Shown: positions 46,009 to 57,045, counted from the first letter of the stretch. The stretch: 64,000 nt of DNA from Macrotis lagotis (GCF_037893015.1 NC_133663.1:221615753-221679752); one strand, 5' to 3'. The notes: generated by a model from the letters alone, not told the origin. Program-made: numbers and translations.

Positions 46009-47305
46009 ACCCATCCTGGCAGGGCAAAGCAGGGTGAGGGAGAGAGAGCCAGTTTCTCTTCAGGTTGACTTAAATACAATTCTGTAGTGAGTTGGACAAA
46101 GGTGGTGCTTGGGGAGTGGTCTAGTACCTGATTCCAGGTATTCTCCAATAGGCAAGGCACATACTAGTCTTTCCTGTCCCAAGTACATGACCTCTAAGTC
46201 CACCACATCATTTCTCATCACGCCAGAGCAAGCTAGACTCATCAGTGGCCAAAGTCATGTAGAGTGGAAACTGGAAACTGGAGGAAGGGGGATGAGCCAA
46301 GGCTGCTCCCATCTTGAAGAGAATTCACATTCTACAACAGAGTCACTTTGAACAACAGGGAATCATTGAATACTTGAACAACAAAGAGATAGGAACAGAC
46401 AATATTTTTCCTTCTACAAAATTTGCTTCCAATCACATCTCCTATTGTCCATAACTCCCTGCATCACTTCTAGCTTGGAAAAAGTACATTCCCATCAGTC
46501 CCTTTCCCAATAAAGGTCTACTGCAAATAAGATATGTACTATTTACCTCATTTAAAAAAAAAAAGACAAAACTGAAGCTCTTAAAAGTTGGAATTTTGAA
46601 TGGTTTCACAATCAGAAAATGGCATAGCCAAGACTTAAACTGAAGTTTCTGACTACATGTCTGGTTCTTTTCTCATTCTGTCAATAAAAAGAAAAAATTC
46701 AGGCCTGCAATTTAGCAAAACCTACCCTTTCCAGTAGAATGGAAGTTGAGGGAAAAATACTAGTGTCCATACAAAACAGGACAGAGACAAGGGTTCCATT
46801 AATCAACCTGCTAACCAACACATTGTTAGCAAATAAAGAGGAGTTGGGCAAGCATCACATGTACACACATGCCCATAAAATAAAACACAGCTGGTGGGTC
46901 TAAGCTCTTTATACTTGGCCACCTCATTCCATGTGGATAATTGCTTGAAAACAGGTGTGATTTCATATTTACTGTTTTTGGCTTCACTCATCATTTCTGC
47001 CTATTGTTAATTGCAGACATATTTTAGGATGTCAGATTCACCTTCTTCATCCAGGAATATGGGCCATCATATTCATCTGATGGCACACCTTGTATTATTG
47101 TTCTGTGCTCAGGAGTCATCCTGACACATTTATAGAAAAAAAAAGTGGACTGGAAAGGAAAACAGGATTTTTACATTTTGGGGAAGTAAAGCAGAGGGGA
47201 CTGAGAGTAGGAGGTGTTGTTCTTTATTACACCATGGAAAAATCTCCTAATGAATCACTTGTTCTTTACTAGTTCCCTCATGTGGAAAATGGAGATTAAA
47301 ATGTT
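46009..47305. other. Mostly unassigned; possible reversed MIR at 46545-46680
   Basis: 'ACAAAACTGAAGCTCTTAAA' and 'GGCATAGCCAAGACTTAAAC' are MIR-like on the complement, weakly. No gene seen. Confidence 0.4.
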
Positions 47306-47432
47306 TGCTTCAAATGGATAGAACACTGACACTGGAAACAGGAGGACCTAAATTCAAATTCAACCCCAGTCACTAGTTGAGCATCCCTGGGCAAGTCACA
47401 ACCCCCAAGTGCCCTTAAAAAAAAAAAAGATG
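47306..47432 (+). mobile_element. Marsupial tRNA-derived SINE
   Basis: 'AAATGGATAGAACACTGACA', 'CAGGAGGACCTAAATTCAAA', 'CTGGGCAAGTCACAACCCCC' and an A12 tail. Confidence 0.85.
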
Positions 47433-47747
47433 CTTTAGCTTTAAGGTATAAAAGATTCCTACTCCCTAAATAGGAGTGGACTGAGTCACTAAACTCCAGA
47501 ACCCATTCTCCATTGCTACACTAAACCATTGGACATTGTAGCCTATGGGAGATTTCCTATTCCTTACTATTTTCACTTGTCTTAAAGATAATTTCATCCT
47601 TCAAAAGATCAGAGAAGCAAAAGTGAGCTGTTATTCTGAACTTGATTCTGACTAACAAGCAAGACCAGTTAATGAAGTAGAAATGATGGGGGGAAATGAC
47701 TATCTTAGAATCTGTGAAATTCAGGGTTATTTTGGAATATACCTTGA

Positions 47748-47915
47748 TTACTAGGTGTGTGACCCTGCACAAAAGTCTCTTAAATCTATTTGTCTAGTTT
47801 CCTCGTCTGTAAAATGAAATGGAGAGGGAAATGGCAAACTACTCCAGTATCTTTGCCAAGAAAACACCAAATGGGATCACAAAGAGAAGGATACAACTGA
47901 AATGAATAAACATTT
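47748..47915 (+). mobile_element. MAR1-type SINE, 3' two-thirds
   Basis: 'GATTACTAGGTGTGTGACCC', 'TTTCCTCGTCTGTAAAATGA', 'GGCAAACTACTCCAGTATCT', 'CCAAATGGGATCACAAAGAG'. The tRNA head is missing. Confidence 0.86.
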
Positions 47916-48392
47916 TTAATCCCTTGATTTTGGAAGAACTTTCTGGGTGCCAGGAAAGGATAAGTAGGGTCCCATGGTACAAAAGGAGTCAAGCCAGGAA
48001 GAATAGAAAATTCTCAAGAATGAAATTTCTAAAACACACAAAATGAGAAACTCTTTTGATGGAGAGGAGGGAGTATCTTCCAAAGAGACCTGAGTGGAGG
48101 CAAAGGGAACCCACTGATTAGCATAGATTTTTCAAATGGCATCTTCAGAAGATGGAAGTAAGAGCAAGTAATGGAAGATGAATACAAATGAATGACTCAG
48201 CCCTCTAAGAATAGTCTCAGCAAGTTCAGAATACGCTGAGGTTGACAGGAATATTAAGCCCAGCAAAAAAGGGAGGGGGGGGAACGGAGAAGAGAGGGAA
48301 TCAGCTAAATAAAGAAAAGTAGGAGGATAAAAGAAAAGGACCATTCCTCAGGCTAGATGAGAAGATAATAATAGGGGAAGGATGGCATTACT

Positions 48393-48628
48393 GTTGTTGT
48401 TTGTCAGTTGTGTGACCCTATTTGAGATTTTTCTTGGCAAAGATACTGGAATGTTTTGCCATTTCCTCCAGCTCATTTTACAGATGAGGAAACTGAGGCA
48501 GGGTTGTTACTTGCCTAAGGTCACACAGTTCATAAGTTTGTAAATCTAGATTTGAATTCAGGAAGATGAGTCTTCCTAACTCCAGGTCCTGAATTCTATC
48601 TACTGCACCAATCTGGCTGCTCCCTATG
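48393..48628 (-). mobile_element. MAR1-type SINE, near full length
   Basis: The complement of the tail ('TTTTTCTTGGCAAAGATACT', 'TTTGCCATTTCCTCCAGCTC'), then 'GATGAGGAAACTGAGGCAGG', 'CTAAGGTCACACAGTTCATA' and the complement of the head, 'CTACTGCACCAATCTGGCTG'. Confidence 0.87.
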
Positions 48629-48754
48629 GTATAATTACTAAATTATTTTACTTCTTTTGGCTTGCCCCATTTCAGTTTGAAGCAAGTTTGTTCCCTTTGG
48701 TCTTTTCCATCATGACTGGGAGAGGATATTTTGTTCCCCCCTTTTCATCTTCCT

Positions 48755-48870
48755 TTTGTACAATCCATTAGATTGTGAGCTCCTTGAGGACCGGGACTTC
48801 TTTTTAATTTATATTTGTATCATTCCCCTTAATCAACTGTCTGATACACAGTAGAACTTGATTTATTTAT
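48755..48870 (+). mobile_element. L2 3' end fragment
   Basis: 'ATTAGATTGTGAGCTCCTTG', 'AGGACCGGGACTTC', 'TGTATCATTCCCCTTAATC' and 'GATACACAGTAGAACTTG'. Confidence 0.72.
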
Positions 48871-49009
48871 TGACTGTTTTCTGCACAGGAGATAGTTGGA
48901 CAAGAAGACCAAGTTTCGAATGCTACCTTTGGCACATGCTGACTTGGATGACTTCGAGCAAGTCATTTAACCCTTGCAGGGCTCTAGAGGAAACTCTCTA
49001 AGATTAGAA

Positions 49010-49195
49010 AGTGGTTCTGTACTAAGCACCTTACAATATATTAACCTTGAGAGGTAAGGGGCGTTATTATACCCATTTTACAGGGGAAGAAAATGAGGCA
49101 AACAGTAGTTCAATGAGCCCCAGCGTCCCACAGTCAGTTTCTGGGGTCTAATCAATCAGGCCTTCCTGAGTCAAGATTCAACACTTCAGGTACCT
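49010..49195 (-). mobile_element. MIR-type CORE-SINE, diverged
   Basis: Reverse MIR order: 'GTACTAAGCACCTTACAATA', 'CCCATTTTACAGGGGAAGAA', 'GAGGCAAACAGTAG', then 'GCCTTCCTGAGTCAAG'. Confidence 0.65.
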
Positions 49196-49244
49196 CAAGG
49201 CAGGGAAGACAGTGAGGTTTTTAAATTATTCCTCAGTGAACATG

Positions 49245-49325
49245 GGTTCAATCCCTAGTAAAATTCTTGAATATGTTATTAAAGGGATGATTAGTGAATA
49301 TTACATTTCATAAATGCATGAGACC
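49245..49325 (+). mobile_element. CR1/L3-clade LINE fragment
   Basis: 'TCAATCCCTAGTAAAATTCT' and 'TGTTATTAAAGGGATGATTA' continue the same reverse transcriptase region seen at 44260-44290 ('GKILE.IIKG'). Very short. Confidence 0.55.
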
Positions 49326-49604
49326 AACTGTTTCTTCGTGATTCTTCATGACCACTACAGTTGGAATCCTGCAGATGCTGCTACTGTGGGGGTTTTGGTT
49401 AAAAACAAAACTGGAAACTTTAAGAGAATGTGTGATTTCAGAAATGGAAGAACAGAAACAGCTTAGGAAAGGTGACCTTTAAGGAAGATTCAGGTTTATT
49501 CCACTTTGCTTCTGCTCTCCTGGCCTGGTTTCACTCCTTAAAAGATATTCCCTGAATTCTCCCCATCCTTCAGCTTTCCTGCCTCTTTTTAATGTGGTAT
49601 CTCC

Positions 49605-49685
49605 CCCTTTAGATTATAAAATCCTCCAGGGCAGGGATTGTCATACTGTCTGAGTTTAATAAATATTTATTGGATTGGATTGAAA
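49605..49685 (+). mobile_element. L2 3' end fragment
   Basis: 'TAGATTATAAAATCCTCCAG', 'GGCAGGGATTGTC' and 'AATAAATATTTATTGGATTG'. Confidence 0.68.
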
Positions 49686-50215
49686 ACCTCTTTAAGGGGT
49701 TTTAGTCAGTAAGACAACAAACATGTAAAAGTAAATGGAGAAGATCATGGTGCAAGAAATCAGGATTACAGTAGGTCCACCAACCCCTTTTTCCTCAATA
49801 ATAGTTCTGCTTGTTTAAATATGATCATTATCAATGTCTCCCACAAGGACAGAAAACAATAATAAAGGGAACCCTTTACAATTTGGGTTTGGGGGATGAC
49901 AGTTGTTCCCTGAGTTGTAGAAGAGCTTCTTAGCCCTAGGAAGTAGACAGGAGTAAGAGCAAAGAATGGTTTTGCTATGATCATATGTCAATTTGTCCAT
50001 CTTGGAAGGAAGGAGCAAAGTGAGAGGATGCTTCTCTATTGCCACTTCCTAAGCAGAAACAGGTAATAGTAGGAAGATGGTCTAATTACTACCATCAGTT
50101 TAGTAGTATCTGTTGAGAGCTGGGAAGCTCAGTAATCCTATCTAATGTGAGGTTTAGGGGTGGGTGAGTGGGTGGAGATGTGGTTTAGAGACCATTTTAT
50201 CTGTATCTTGCCACT
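49686..50215. other. Unassigned intergenic sequence
   Basis: No gene or nameable repeat seen. Confidence 0.45.
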
Positions 50216-50370
50216 AGACCCAGATGGCTCTGGAGGAGGAGGAGGAAGTGAGGCTGGTGACTTTGCACAGCCCCGCCTCACTTAAATCCAATTCACTTGC
50301 AAGTCATAGCATTACCTTCCTGATATCCTGGCCCTCTTCAAGAACAAAGGACAAACAAGGCCTGACCATC
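50216..50370 (+). repeat. Dispersed repeat family X, copy 3
   Basis: 'CCCAGATGGCTCTGGAGGAG', 'GAAGTGAGGCTGGTGACTTT', 'AATCCAATTCACTTGCAAGT', 'CATAGCATTACCTTCCTGAT', 'AGAACAAAGGACAAAC'. It matches the complement of 29800-29935 and of 38510-38575. Confidence 0.6.
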
Positions 50371-51105
50371 GAACCACCAATCTCATCTCTCAACTTCTCT
50401 AAGGAGAAAGACCAGCTACCACTATTAGTGGGACCCAATAGCTCCAAGGAAGCTATTTACCATGGACAGGTTCAACCACCAACTTTCCTTCACTTATCTT
50501 TCATAAAGGAGAAGACCCAGTTATCTTAAGCTCCTCCAATATTGCCTAAGTGAGTGTTTCAGGATGGGAAGGAAGGGAATGCCTAGTCAATGTGACCAGT
50601 TCCCACCAAGTTTTGGTCTCAGTTACCATGCCTCTACCTATCCCAACTAGTCCTCCCTCCAGGTGGGGCAAAAAGAGCTCTGGTGAGTTCTGTGATTTGC
50701 TTAACTAACCCTCTCCACTTTCACACCTCAAGATAAGGCTTTCCTATGGGAAACTAGGTTTGCTTATTTTTTAATCATCCAGCTCTTTTCCTTTGAAGTC
50801 TCTTAAATTCCATTTTCCTATCCTCTCTAGCAAATCCTAGAAAAATCCCCAAACCTCAAATTCCAAATACCCCCAGCTCTGCTACTCTCAAGCCTGGACC
50901 TCAGGATTTTTACGAGGTTGACCTGGGAACCTCACTGACCTTCACTTCATTCTGATGCCTACGACTATAGACAAAGTGCTTGGAACAAAAGCCTTGAAGC
51001 CAATACGGGGCTGTCTGGCTCCTTCGCCTTTCTTCTAAGCAAGGATGGTCCTTCCCCTTTGTCTTATAACAAGGACTGTCTTTTCCCTTTCTTTTTTTTC
51101 AGGAC
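50371..51105. other. Unassigned sequence upstream of the CpG island
   Basis: Less AT-rich than the window average. No repeat or exon I can name. Confidence 0.4.
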
Positions 51106-52037
51106 TTAGTCGGACGCGTAGTAGGCGCCTCATAAATCTATATTATCCTTAAAGCGAGCTTGCTTTTTCCTGCGGCAGCCGGGGTGGGGCGAGGAGGCCC
51201 CCTTAGCCCAGGTTCCCCAGGGGCACCCACCCCCGCCCGCAGTCCACGCGCCACGGGCAGCGGGGTCGGCCCCGGTCCCCGCCACGCCGCCGCCAAGGGG
51301 GTCCGGAGGGGCCGAGAGGCCGCGGGAAACGGAGCCATTTTCTCTTTTCCCCTCTACAGACACCTTTAGAGCCAAAACTAAAGAAACCAGCCTGGAGGGG
51401 AAAGGGAGAGTGAAAGAGGTTGGGAGAGAGATAAAATTAATTTTCAAATTAAAAAAAATTACAGTAGCAAAATTGCCAAGACCCAGCTTGGCCTCAGAGA
51501 AGCAGTGCACCCTGGAAGAGACTGGGGTCGGGAGTGGGTGGGAGGTCCATAGATTTTTTTGACATAGATAAGTTTTCCTAAGGTTTCCCTCCCACCCTTG
51601 CTAGGATAAAAAAGGAGAGCTTTGGGAGAGAGGAATCCAGGAGGAAATTTAGGTATGAATACAAATTAATCTTGTTTTAAAGGGCTGACTTTTTTTTTTG
51701 TTTTGGCAAAGAAAAACCTCGCCCCTCTGCCCTCAACCTCCGGGGAGGGCCGGCACGGGGCTGGGGCCGGGCCGGGGTCAAGGTCAAGGCCCTAGCCGAG
51801 TCGAGCGAGGGCAGCAACAGGTGAGAGCCGGGGCGTCCATCTCCGCCTACGGGATTCCTGGCAGAGATGCCGGAGGGAGTGCGCCTGCGCGCCCGAGGAG
51901 CGAGGCGGGGGGGGGGCGGCCGCCGCCCCATCCCCCACGCCCGCCCGGAACGTGGGCGAGAGGAGAATCCTGGCTGCGTCAGGCGCGGCGGGGGGAGGGT
52001 CGCCGGGAGGCAGCTCCCGCCCCGAATCTAGAGCGCA

Positions 52038-52045
52038 TGACGTGA
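52038..52045 (+). promoter_or_regulatory. CRE-like element TGACGTGA
   Basis: A CREB/ATF-type half-site palindrome variant about 80 bp upstream of the tRNA 5' end and about 45 bp upstream of the TATA box. Inference from motif only. Confidence 0.5.
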
Positions 52046-52088
52046 CCGGCGGCGGTGGGGGGGGCGGGGGCGGGGTTTCTGTCATCTT

Positions 52089-52096
52089 TATAAAAG
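52089..52096 (+). promoter_or_regulatory. TATA box (TATAAAAG) upstream of tRNA-Val
   Basis: TATAAAAG ends about 30 bp before the first base of the mature tRNA. Upstream TATA-like elements can strengthen TBP/TFIIIB recruitment at some Pol III genes. The sequence would equally serve a Pol II start near 52120. Confidence 0.6.
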
Positions 52097-52125
52097 CGCC
52101 AGGCAAGTCCCTTCGTTAACGTGCT

Positions 52126-52198
52126 GGTTCCATAGTGTAGTGGTTATCACGTCTGCTTTACACGCAGAAGGTCCTGGGTTCGAGCCCCAGTGGAACCA
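52126..52198 (+). tRNA. tRNA-Val, anticodon TAC
   Basis: A 73 nt tRNA with all stems paired: acceptor GGTTCCA with TGGAACC and discriminator A; D-arm with the A box TAGTGTAGTGG (52133-52143); anticodon stem TCTGC/GCAGA with loop TTTACAC and anticodon TAC at 52159-52161; T-arm with the B box GGTTCGAGCCC (52177-52187). No intron. It decodes GUA and probably other valine codons. The sequence agrees, as far as I recall it, with the eutherian tRNA-Val-TAC isodecoder, which argues for strong constraint and a working gene. It sits at the downstream edge of the CpG island, with its own TATA box and terminator. A SINE origin is ruled out by the perfect stems and by the lack of a SINE body or A-rich tail. 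Confidence 0.98.
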
Positions 52199-52206
52199 AC
52201 TCAATA

Positions 52207-52211
52207 TTTTT
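52207..52211 (+). terminator. Pol III terminator (T5)
   Basis: A run of five T residues on the coding strand starts 9 bases after the tRNA 3' end. Confidence 0.9.
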
Positions 52212-52895
52212 CTTATTTAATCACCTTCCACTTTGCTTTATTCCCCCTCTCCCCTAATCCAATTTTTTTTTGTATTTTAATTAGATCACGGACACCCACC
52301 TCCGCCCTTATCCCTTCAAGGTCATTACCCCGGAGGTGCCCCGGAATTTGGGGTAGATCCGGCCTGGGTACCAAGGTCACTCTGCGAAGGGACTGAGGAC
52401 AAGTGCACGTAGCCCCTGGGAAAGGGTGAAGCCCGGGGTCGTCCTTCTCCTGAACCGGAAATGAAGACTTTTTTTTTAAAAAAACAGCTACTTCCTTGCA
52501 CAACCTGGAGACCAGGTACTCTGATGAAGGGTTAATGAAAGGCAATATTCAGCCCTCTGAACCCTGGGCACCGTCTGCTGACTTGGACCCGAAGTCTCCA
52601 AGTCGTGCTTAGCCCCCCGGGCTTCAAGTTCCCAAGAACAGGGCCCGCCTGCCCCATTTACTACTTGTCATGATCATCGGGGATTATCATTGTAAAACTC
52701 TTTCCAACCTTAAAGAGCTACTTAAGGGTTAACTGCTATTATTATCTTTACTTCTACAAAGCAAGTTCAAGGATCTGGTTCCTTGGACTCAAAAGTGGAG
52801 AGGTTGATGATTAACACAGAGCTCATACCTGGAATTAAGGTAAAATGGTCACATCAAGTGATGGAAGATGGAACATTATCAGGTCACAAACTGTT
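52212..52895. other. Unassigned sequence 3' of the tRNA gene
   Basis: GC content falls off from the CpG island. No repeat or exon named. Confidence 0.45.
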
Positions 52896-53040
52896 CTTCC
52901 CCCTGCAGCATTATAGGGAGAGAACTGGAAGAAACTTTGAAAGCCTTTTAGACTAATTCCCTCATTTTACAACAGAAACCGGAGACCCAGAGAAGTTAAG
53001 TAACTTGTCCTAGGTCACAGAGGCAAGCATTCAATCCTAA
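52896..53040 (-). mobile_element. MIR-like CORE-SINE fragment
   Basis: 'CCCTCATTTTACAACAGAAA', 'GACCCAGAGAAGTTAAGTAA', 'CTTGTCCTAGGTCACAGAG'. This is the reverse form of a therian SINE. Confidence 0.7.
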
Positions 53041-53435
53041 GAATTTATTTATTTTTTATTCTTGAAATGAATAAACAATAAAGAAAAGGAACATTTCCAT
53101 ATGCACCATAGATCAGAGGCAAAGAATTATACATGAAAGAGAGAATCTATTATATATAGGTTGCTTTTCTTTTTAGATAAATAATACATTTCAACATGTT
53201 CAAATCTATCCTCCTTGTCCTTCATTCTTATTGGTATTCTTTCTGTTCTCTTTTCTTTTGGGGGTGTTGGGGAGAAACCCCTCCCCAAACCATCCCAGTG
53301 AAAAAAAAAGAAAACAAAACCCTTGTAATCAATAGAATATAATAATTACATAATGAAAATTCCCATATAGTTTATGACTAAAAAATATACATCTCAGTCT
53401 GCATCTTGGGTCCATCAACCTGTCAGGATGTCAAA
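53041..53435 (+). repeat. Dispersed repeat family Y, copy 2
   Basis: 'GAATGAATAAACAATAAAG', 'GGAACATTTCCATATGCACC', 'AAAATATACATCTCAGTCTG' and 'GGTCCATCAACCTGTCAGGA'. Collinear with 33480-33730 and 59880-60185. Confidence 0.5.
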
Positions 53436-53765
53436 CATTGTGCCAATGCTGGTGATACAGAGAAACATCAACAGTCCTTGCTGTAGAGGACCTCACAATC
53501 TAATAGGGGGTGGGGGTGGAGGAGAGAAACTACACACAGAAATTGTATACAATCAAGCTTATATTCAGGATACGTTGGAGATTATTAATAGAGAGCCAGG
53601 ACATGTTGGAGATAATTAACAGAAAGGGGGCACTGGACTTAGGCAAGATTGGGAAAGGCTTCTTGATAGATTAGATTTGCGTAAAACACAAGACACATCT
53701 ACAAGCATTCCTAATCACCTCCTCTGTGCCAGATACTGTACTTAATTCTGGATAAGTAAGATTAT
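53436..53765. repeat. R1 family fragment
   Basis: 'CCAATGCTGGTGATACAGAG', 'GAGGACCTCACAATCTAATA', a doubled 'TTGGAGAT.ATTAA' stretch, 'GGGAAAGGCTTCTTGATAGA', then a second start, 'CCAGATACTGTACTTAATTC'. Confidence 0.5.
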
Positions 53766-53924
53766 CTGATTAGAAAAATAAAATATTGCAGATAGAAGTT
53801 AGCATGCTTCAGTCTTAAGCCTTGTACTGCTACCCTTGTGCCAGGAAGATAATTGTATTTTTGACAATAAATAAAATGGGAGGGATGGGGCTGATAATGA
53901 AGTCCATGAATGCTAGTATAGAAT

Positions 53925-54080
53925 TATGGAATCAGAGTTGGAAAGGACTGTGAACAATTCTGAGCCCAACTCACTTGACTTGCTGATAGAAGATTCAAGA
54001 CCCTTGGAAGAAAAGTGAATTTTGGTTCAAAGTCACAGAATCCTATCTTGAACCCAGGTCTCCTGCCCAGATATCCATTG
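53925..54080 (-). mobile_element. Old SINE, reverse
   Basis: 'GGAATCAGAGTTGGAAAGGA', 'TTCAAAGTCACAGAATCC', 'TTGAACCCAGGTCTCCTGCC'. Therian CORE-SINE-like, diverged. Confidence 0.55.
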
Positions 54081-54352
54081 CTTTCACATGAAGTTTAATT
54101 TTTGTGGACATCACCTAAGGGTTGGAGTTGGGGGGGGGGGTTATAAGGCTTTATAGGCATACTTACATACATGAAGTACATAGCCTGGCACTGCAAAAAT
54201 GAGTTCATTGTTGGTTAGCTTTGAAAAGAGTTTGAGTATGAGAGGAATGTTTTAGGCCTTGAAACAAGAAAATATAGAGGAGAAGGAGAAAGGGAAGAAG
54301 AAGGAGAAATTTGATTTGCACAAAGCATAGAACAATGAGACCTATTAAATAC

Positions 54353-54420
54353 ATAGATATATAGATATAGATATATACAACTGCATATACATGTATGTAT
54401 TGCCTATACATGTATGTTTA
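54353..54420. repeat. TAGATA/TATG microsatellite
   Basis: AT-rich short-unit repeat. Confidence 0.85.
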
Positions 54421-54469
54421 TCTATGTGGCTTATGTGTGTACATACATGCCAAATATAGCATCTACCTC

Positions 54470-54565
54470 CCAGGACAGTTGTGAGGATCAGATATGATAT
54501 TTGGAAAGCCCTTAGCAAGATGTCTGTTCCAGAGTAAGTTCTTGATAAATATTTATCTCCTCCCT
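54470..54565 (+). mobile_element. MIR 3' fragment
   Basis: 'GTTGTGAGGATCAGATATGA', 'GGAAAGCCCTTAGCAAG' and 'TTCTTGATAAATATTTATC'. Confidence 0.65.
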
Positions 54566-54711
54566 TTGAATTATCAGACCCAAAGAGTAATGATTAATAA
54601 ATTAATGCTAGTTTAGAGTAGGGTTTCTTAACCTGCCATCCAAGGATTGATTGTGGAACTAGGTGTGTTTTGCCTGGCATGGGAAAGGGGCAATCTTTAT
54701 CTTAGGTTGTC

Positions 54712-54835
54712 TTTTCCCATTAGATTGTGAGCCCATTAAGAACAGGGACTGTTTTTTTGCCTTTTTTGTTTCTCTAGCACAGAGCCCAGAACAGAGTGGA
54801 TGTTTAATAAATGCCTATTGATTGATAGATCTAAA
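54712..54835 (+). mobile_element. L2 3' end fragment
   Basis: 'TTAGATTGTGAGCCCATTAA', 'GAACAGGGACTG', 'CTCTAGCACAGAGCCCAGAA' and 'TTAATAAATGCCTATTGATT'. Confidence 0.78.
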
Positions 54836-54999
54836 TATTTGATGGTTTAGATTTGCTCTTCTGGGCCCAAGAGGTCAGAATTAACTAGTCTAGATTTTAA
54901 CCCAGCACAAGGAAGACTTCCCAATCATTGTAGCTGATCAAAAATAGATCAGATTGCTTCAGCAGATAGGAATCTCCCCACTTGTCAGGTCTTATAGGA

Positions 55000-55130
55000 T
55001 CTAGAACCAAAAGGAACTTTAAATATCTTTAGTGGAACGTTTCATTTCACAGATGAAGAAACAGAGGCCTAGAGGGATGATGTGATCTACCCAAGGTTAC
55101 ATGGGCATCAGAGAAGAAAGTCAAATTCAA
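55000..55130 (-). mobile_element. Old SINE, reverse
   Basis: 'TTTCACAGATGAAGAAACAG', 'AGGCCTAGAGGGATGATGTG' and 'TACCCAAGGTTACATGGGCA'. Same family as 52896-53040. Confidence 0.65.
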
Positions 55131-57045
55131 GTTTCAGTCCTCTATATTACAGTTTTTTTCATAAGGATTTTTGCTCAAGTGGAGGAGGGGAGGTCTGGTC
55201 CTTTCTTGATTTCAATGTTCTCCTTCCCCCACACCACCCCCAATAAAACTATCCAGTATAATTGGATACAGTGCAAGCGAGCCACAAACTTCACAGCCTT
55301 CACATTTAACTATGAGCAGGGCTCTATTGCTAAATGCTAGAGAAACAAATACATGCCACAAAAAAAAAGTCTCAGCCCCAAAGGAGCTTATATTCTAATG
55401 TAAGAAGAAAGGGAGTAGGGCAAGGAAGGGAACATGCATGCTTAGGGGTTTGGTAATGAAGTCTGCTGAGCAAGTATCACATTTTTCATTAATTACCACA
55501 ATTATGTTACATGGAAGATAAGTTAGTATTATCTTCTTGTAAATAGTTGGTTATAATGGTCTTGGGATTTGTTAGACTCTCTTCCATGCAAATTTAGAAG
55601 AATAAATCCACATTTACAAAAGGCTCAGAAATAATGTTTCTTTTTTTTTTAATCCCATAGAGACAGCTTTTCTGCAGATCTAATTTTCTTTTTTATTACT
55701 TTGTGGTTGTAACACATGACAGTCAACTTTTACTGCTTAATATTTTAACTGAATTTACTAGAAACTAGGGAGTGAGGGAGAATTAAGCCAGGGAACATTT
55801 GAGTAAGAAGGGTCTAACACTCATTTTACAGATAAGAAAACTATACATATTCCCTAACATTATTCAATTCCGAATTTGTGTCAACTTTACCAATTCCTTC
55901 ACTTAAAAAAAAAATTGCATCCAATATCCCATGACAAGAATGTTCTGTCTCTTCAAATCCTCTAATGGCTTCCCACTAACTTAAATAAAAGTTCCCATCC
56001 AAGGTAATGGATGTTTCCATACTAACTGTGCTCACTAATCCAATATAAAGATTAACAAATCCCCTGAGCACAAAATCCCTGTTAATTAGTTGACTTGGGC
56101 AAGTAGAAGTTTGAAAGAATTGCCATATCCTCTGTGCTAGCTAAATTTTGACTAAAGTTGGGGAAAAGGCTGTACACATTGGTGCTCTCCTTCCCATGGT
56201 CCAAGCCCCTGGAGGACCTTAAAAAGGGTAAGAGCCAGAGGTCGCCCAACCTTTTCTCCTTGAAGTGAGCAGAAAGCACTCTCTGAGCCATAGTTACCTT
56301 AGGACTCAAAGCTCCTCCAGGAATTGGGGAAGATCTATAGAGAATTGAGAGCTCTCCTTCCATGCTTTGCCAGAAGGGATGAATGGAAATAGAAGTCCCG
56401 AAGTGCATCTCTGTGTTTCCTGTATTATTTCAATCAACAAGCATTTGCAAAATATTTACCATGTACCAGAACTGTGGCTAAATACTCAGTGTTACAAAGA
56501 AAGGCAAGAACAGGCCTTACCCTCAAGAACTTGTATTACAGTCTGGAAAATATGGAGATGGGGGATGGAACAGGACTAAGAATGACTCAACTCTAAGAGT
56601 TTGGGAGAGGAGTAACATGTAAGAAAACTGAAAAATTAGAAAGGGACAAGATGGTGAGGAGCTTTAAAAATCTAATAGAAGAGTATCTATTTAATCCTAA
56701 AGATGATTGGATAAAACCAGATGCATGCTCACCTCAGTCCACTTTAGACAAGTACCTCTTTTGTAATGGTCAAGGAAAGGCTTCCATTGGCCAAGGATTT
56801 TATAAAGAGGTGAGGCAAGTTTGGCAGCTAGGTCTAACTCTTCTCCAGGGTGGCAAGAATCCAGAGGGTCTTTGTGGAACTTAGGAGACCTGGTTTATAC
56901 CTAATTTTGCTTTTAAAAGGGACATCTAAGTCTTAAAGCAACTGGTCAAGCCATTTTTGGATAAAGGATACTACAAAAAACTCCCAATATTTGTAAGCAA
57001 ATAGTATCAAATATTTAATCTTCTTACATATAAATATGACATTTT
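55131..57045. other. Mostly unassigned, with two short R1 fragments
   Basis: R1-like starts at 55310-55400 ('CTAAATGCTAGAGAAACAAA', 'AGCCCCAAAGGAGCTTATAT') and 56430-56550 ('CAAGCATTTGCAAAATATTT', 'CAGTGTTACAAAGAAAGGCA'). 55915-55990 is L2-like. No exon recognised. Confidence 0.45.

Larger units (their letters stand above)
51106..52115. promoter_or_regulatory. CpG island with candidate bidirectional promoter activity
   Basis: Two CpG-dense blocks (about 51110-51330 and 51720-52080) with GC-box-like GGGGCGGGG and CCGCCGCC stretches. The rest of the window is strongly CpG-depleted, so this segment has probably stayed unmethylated in the germ line. It ends at the tRNA-Val gene. A strong splice-donor match (ACAG|GTGAGA) lies at 51820/51821 on the plus strand, so a non-coding or 5' UTR first exon is possible. 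The open frames within it are P/R/G-rich and look like composition artefacts, so I do not call a CDS. It may simply be the open chromatin of the tRNA gene. Confidence 0.75.

Noticed and set aside
45846-46160. Complement frame rich in LSLSVCLSLS
   Set aside because: Artefact of the GA/GACA simple repeat.
51138-52106. Several P/R/G/A-rich frames on both strands of the CpG island
   Set aside because: Expected by chance in very GC-rich DNA. The frames overlap each other and show no domain.
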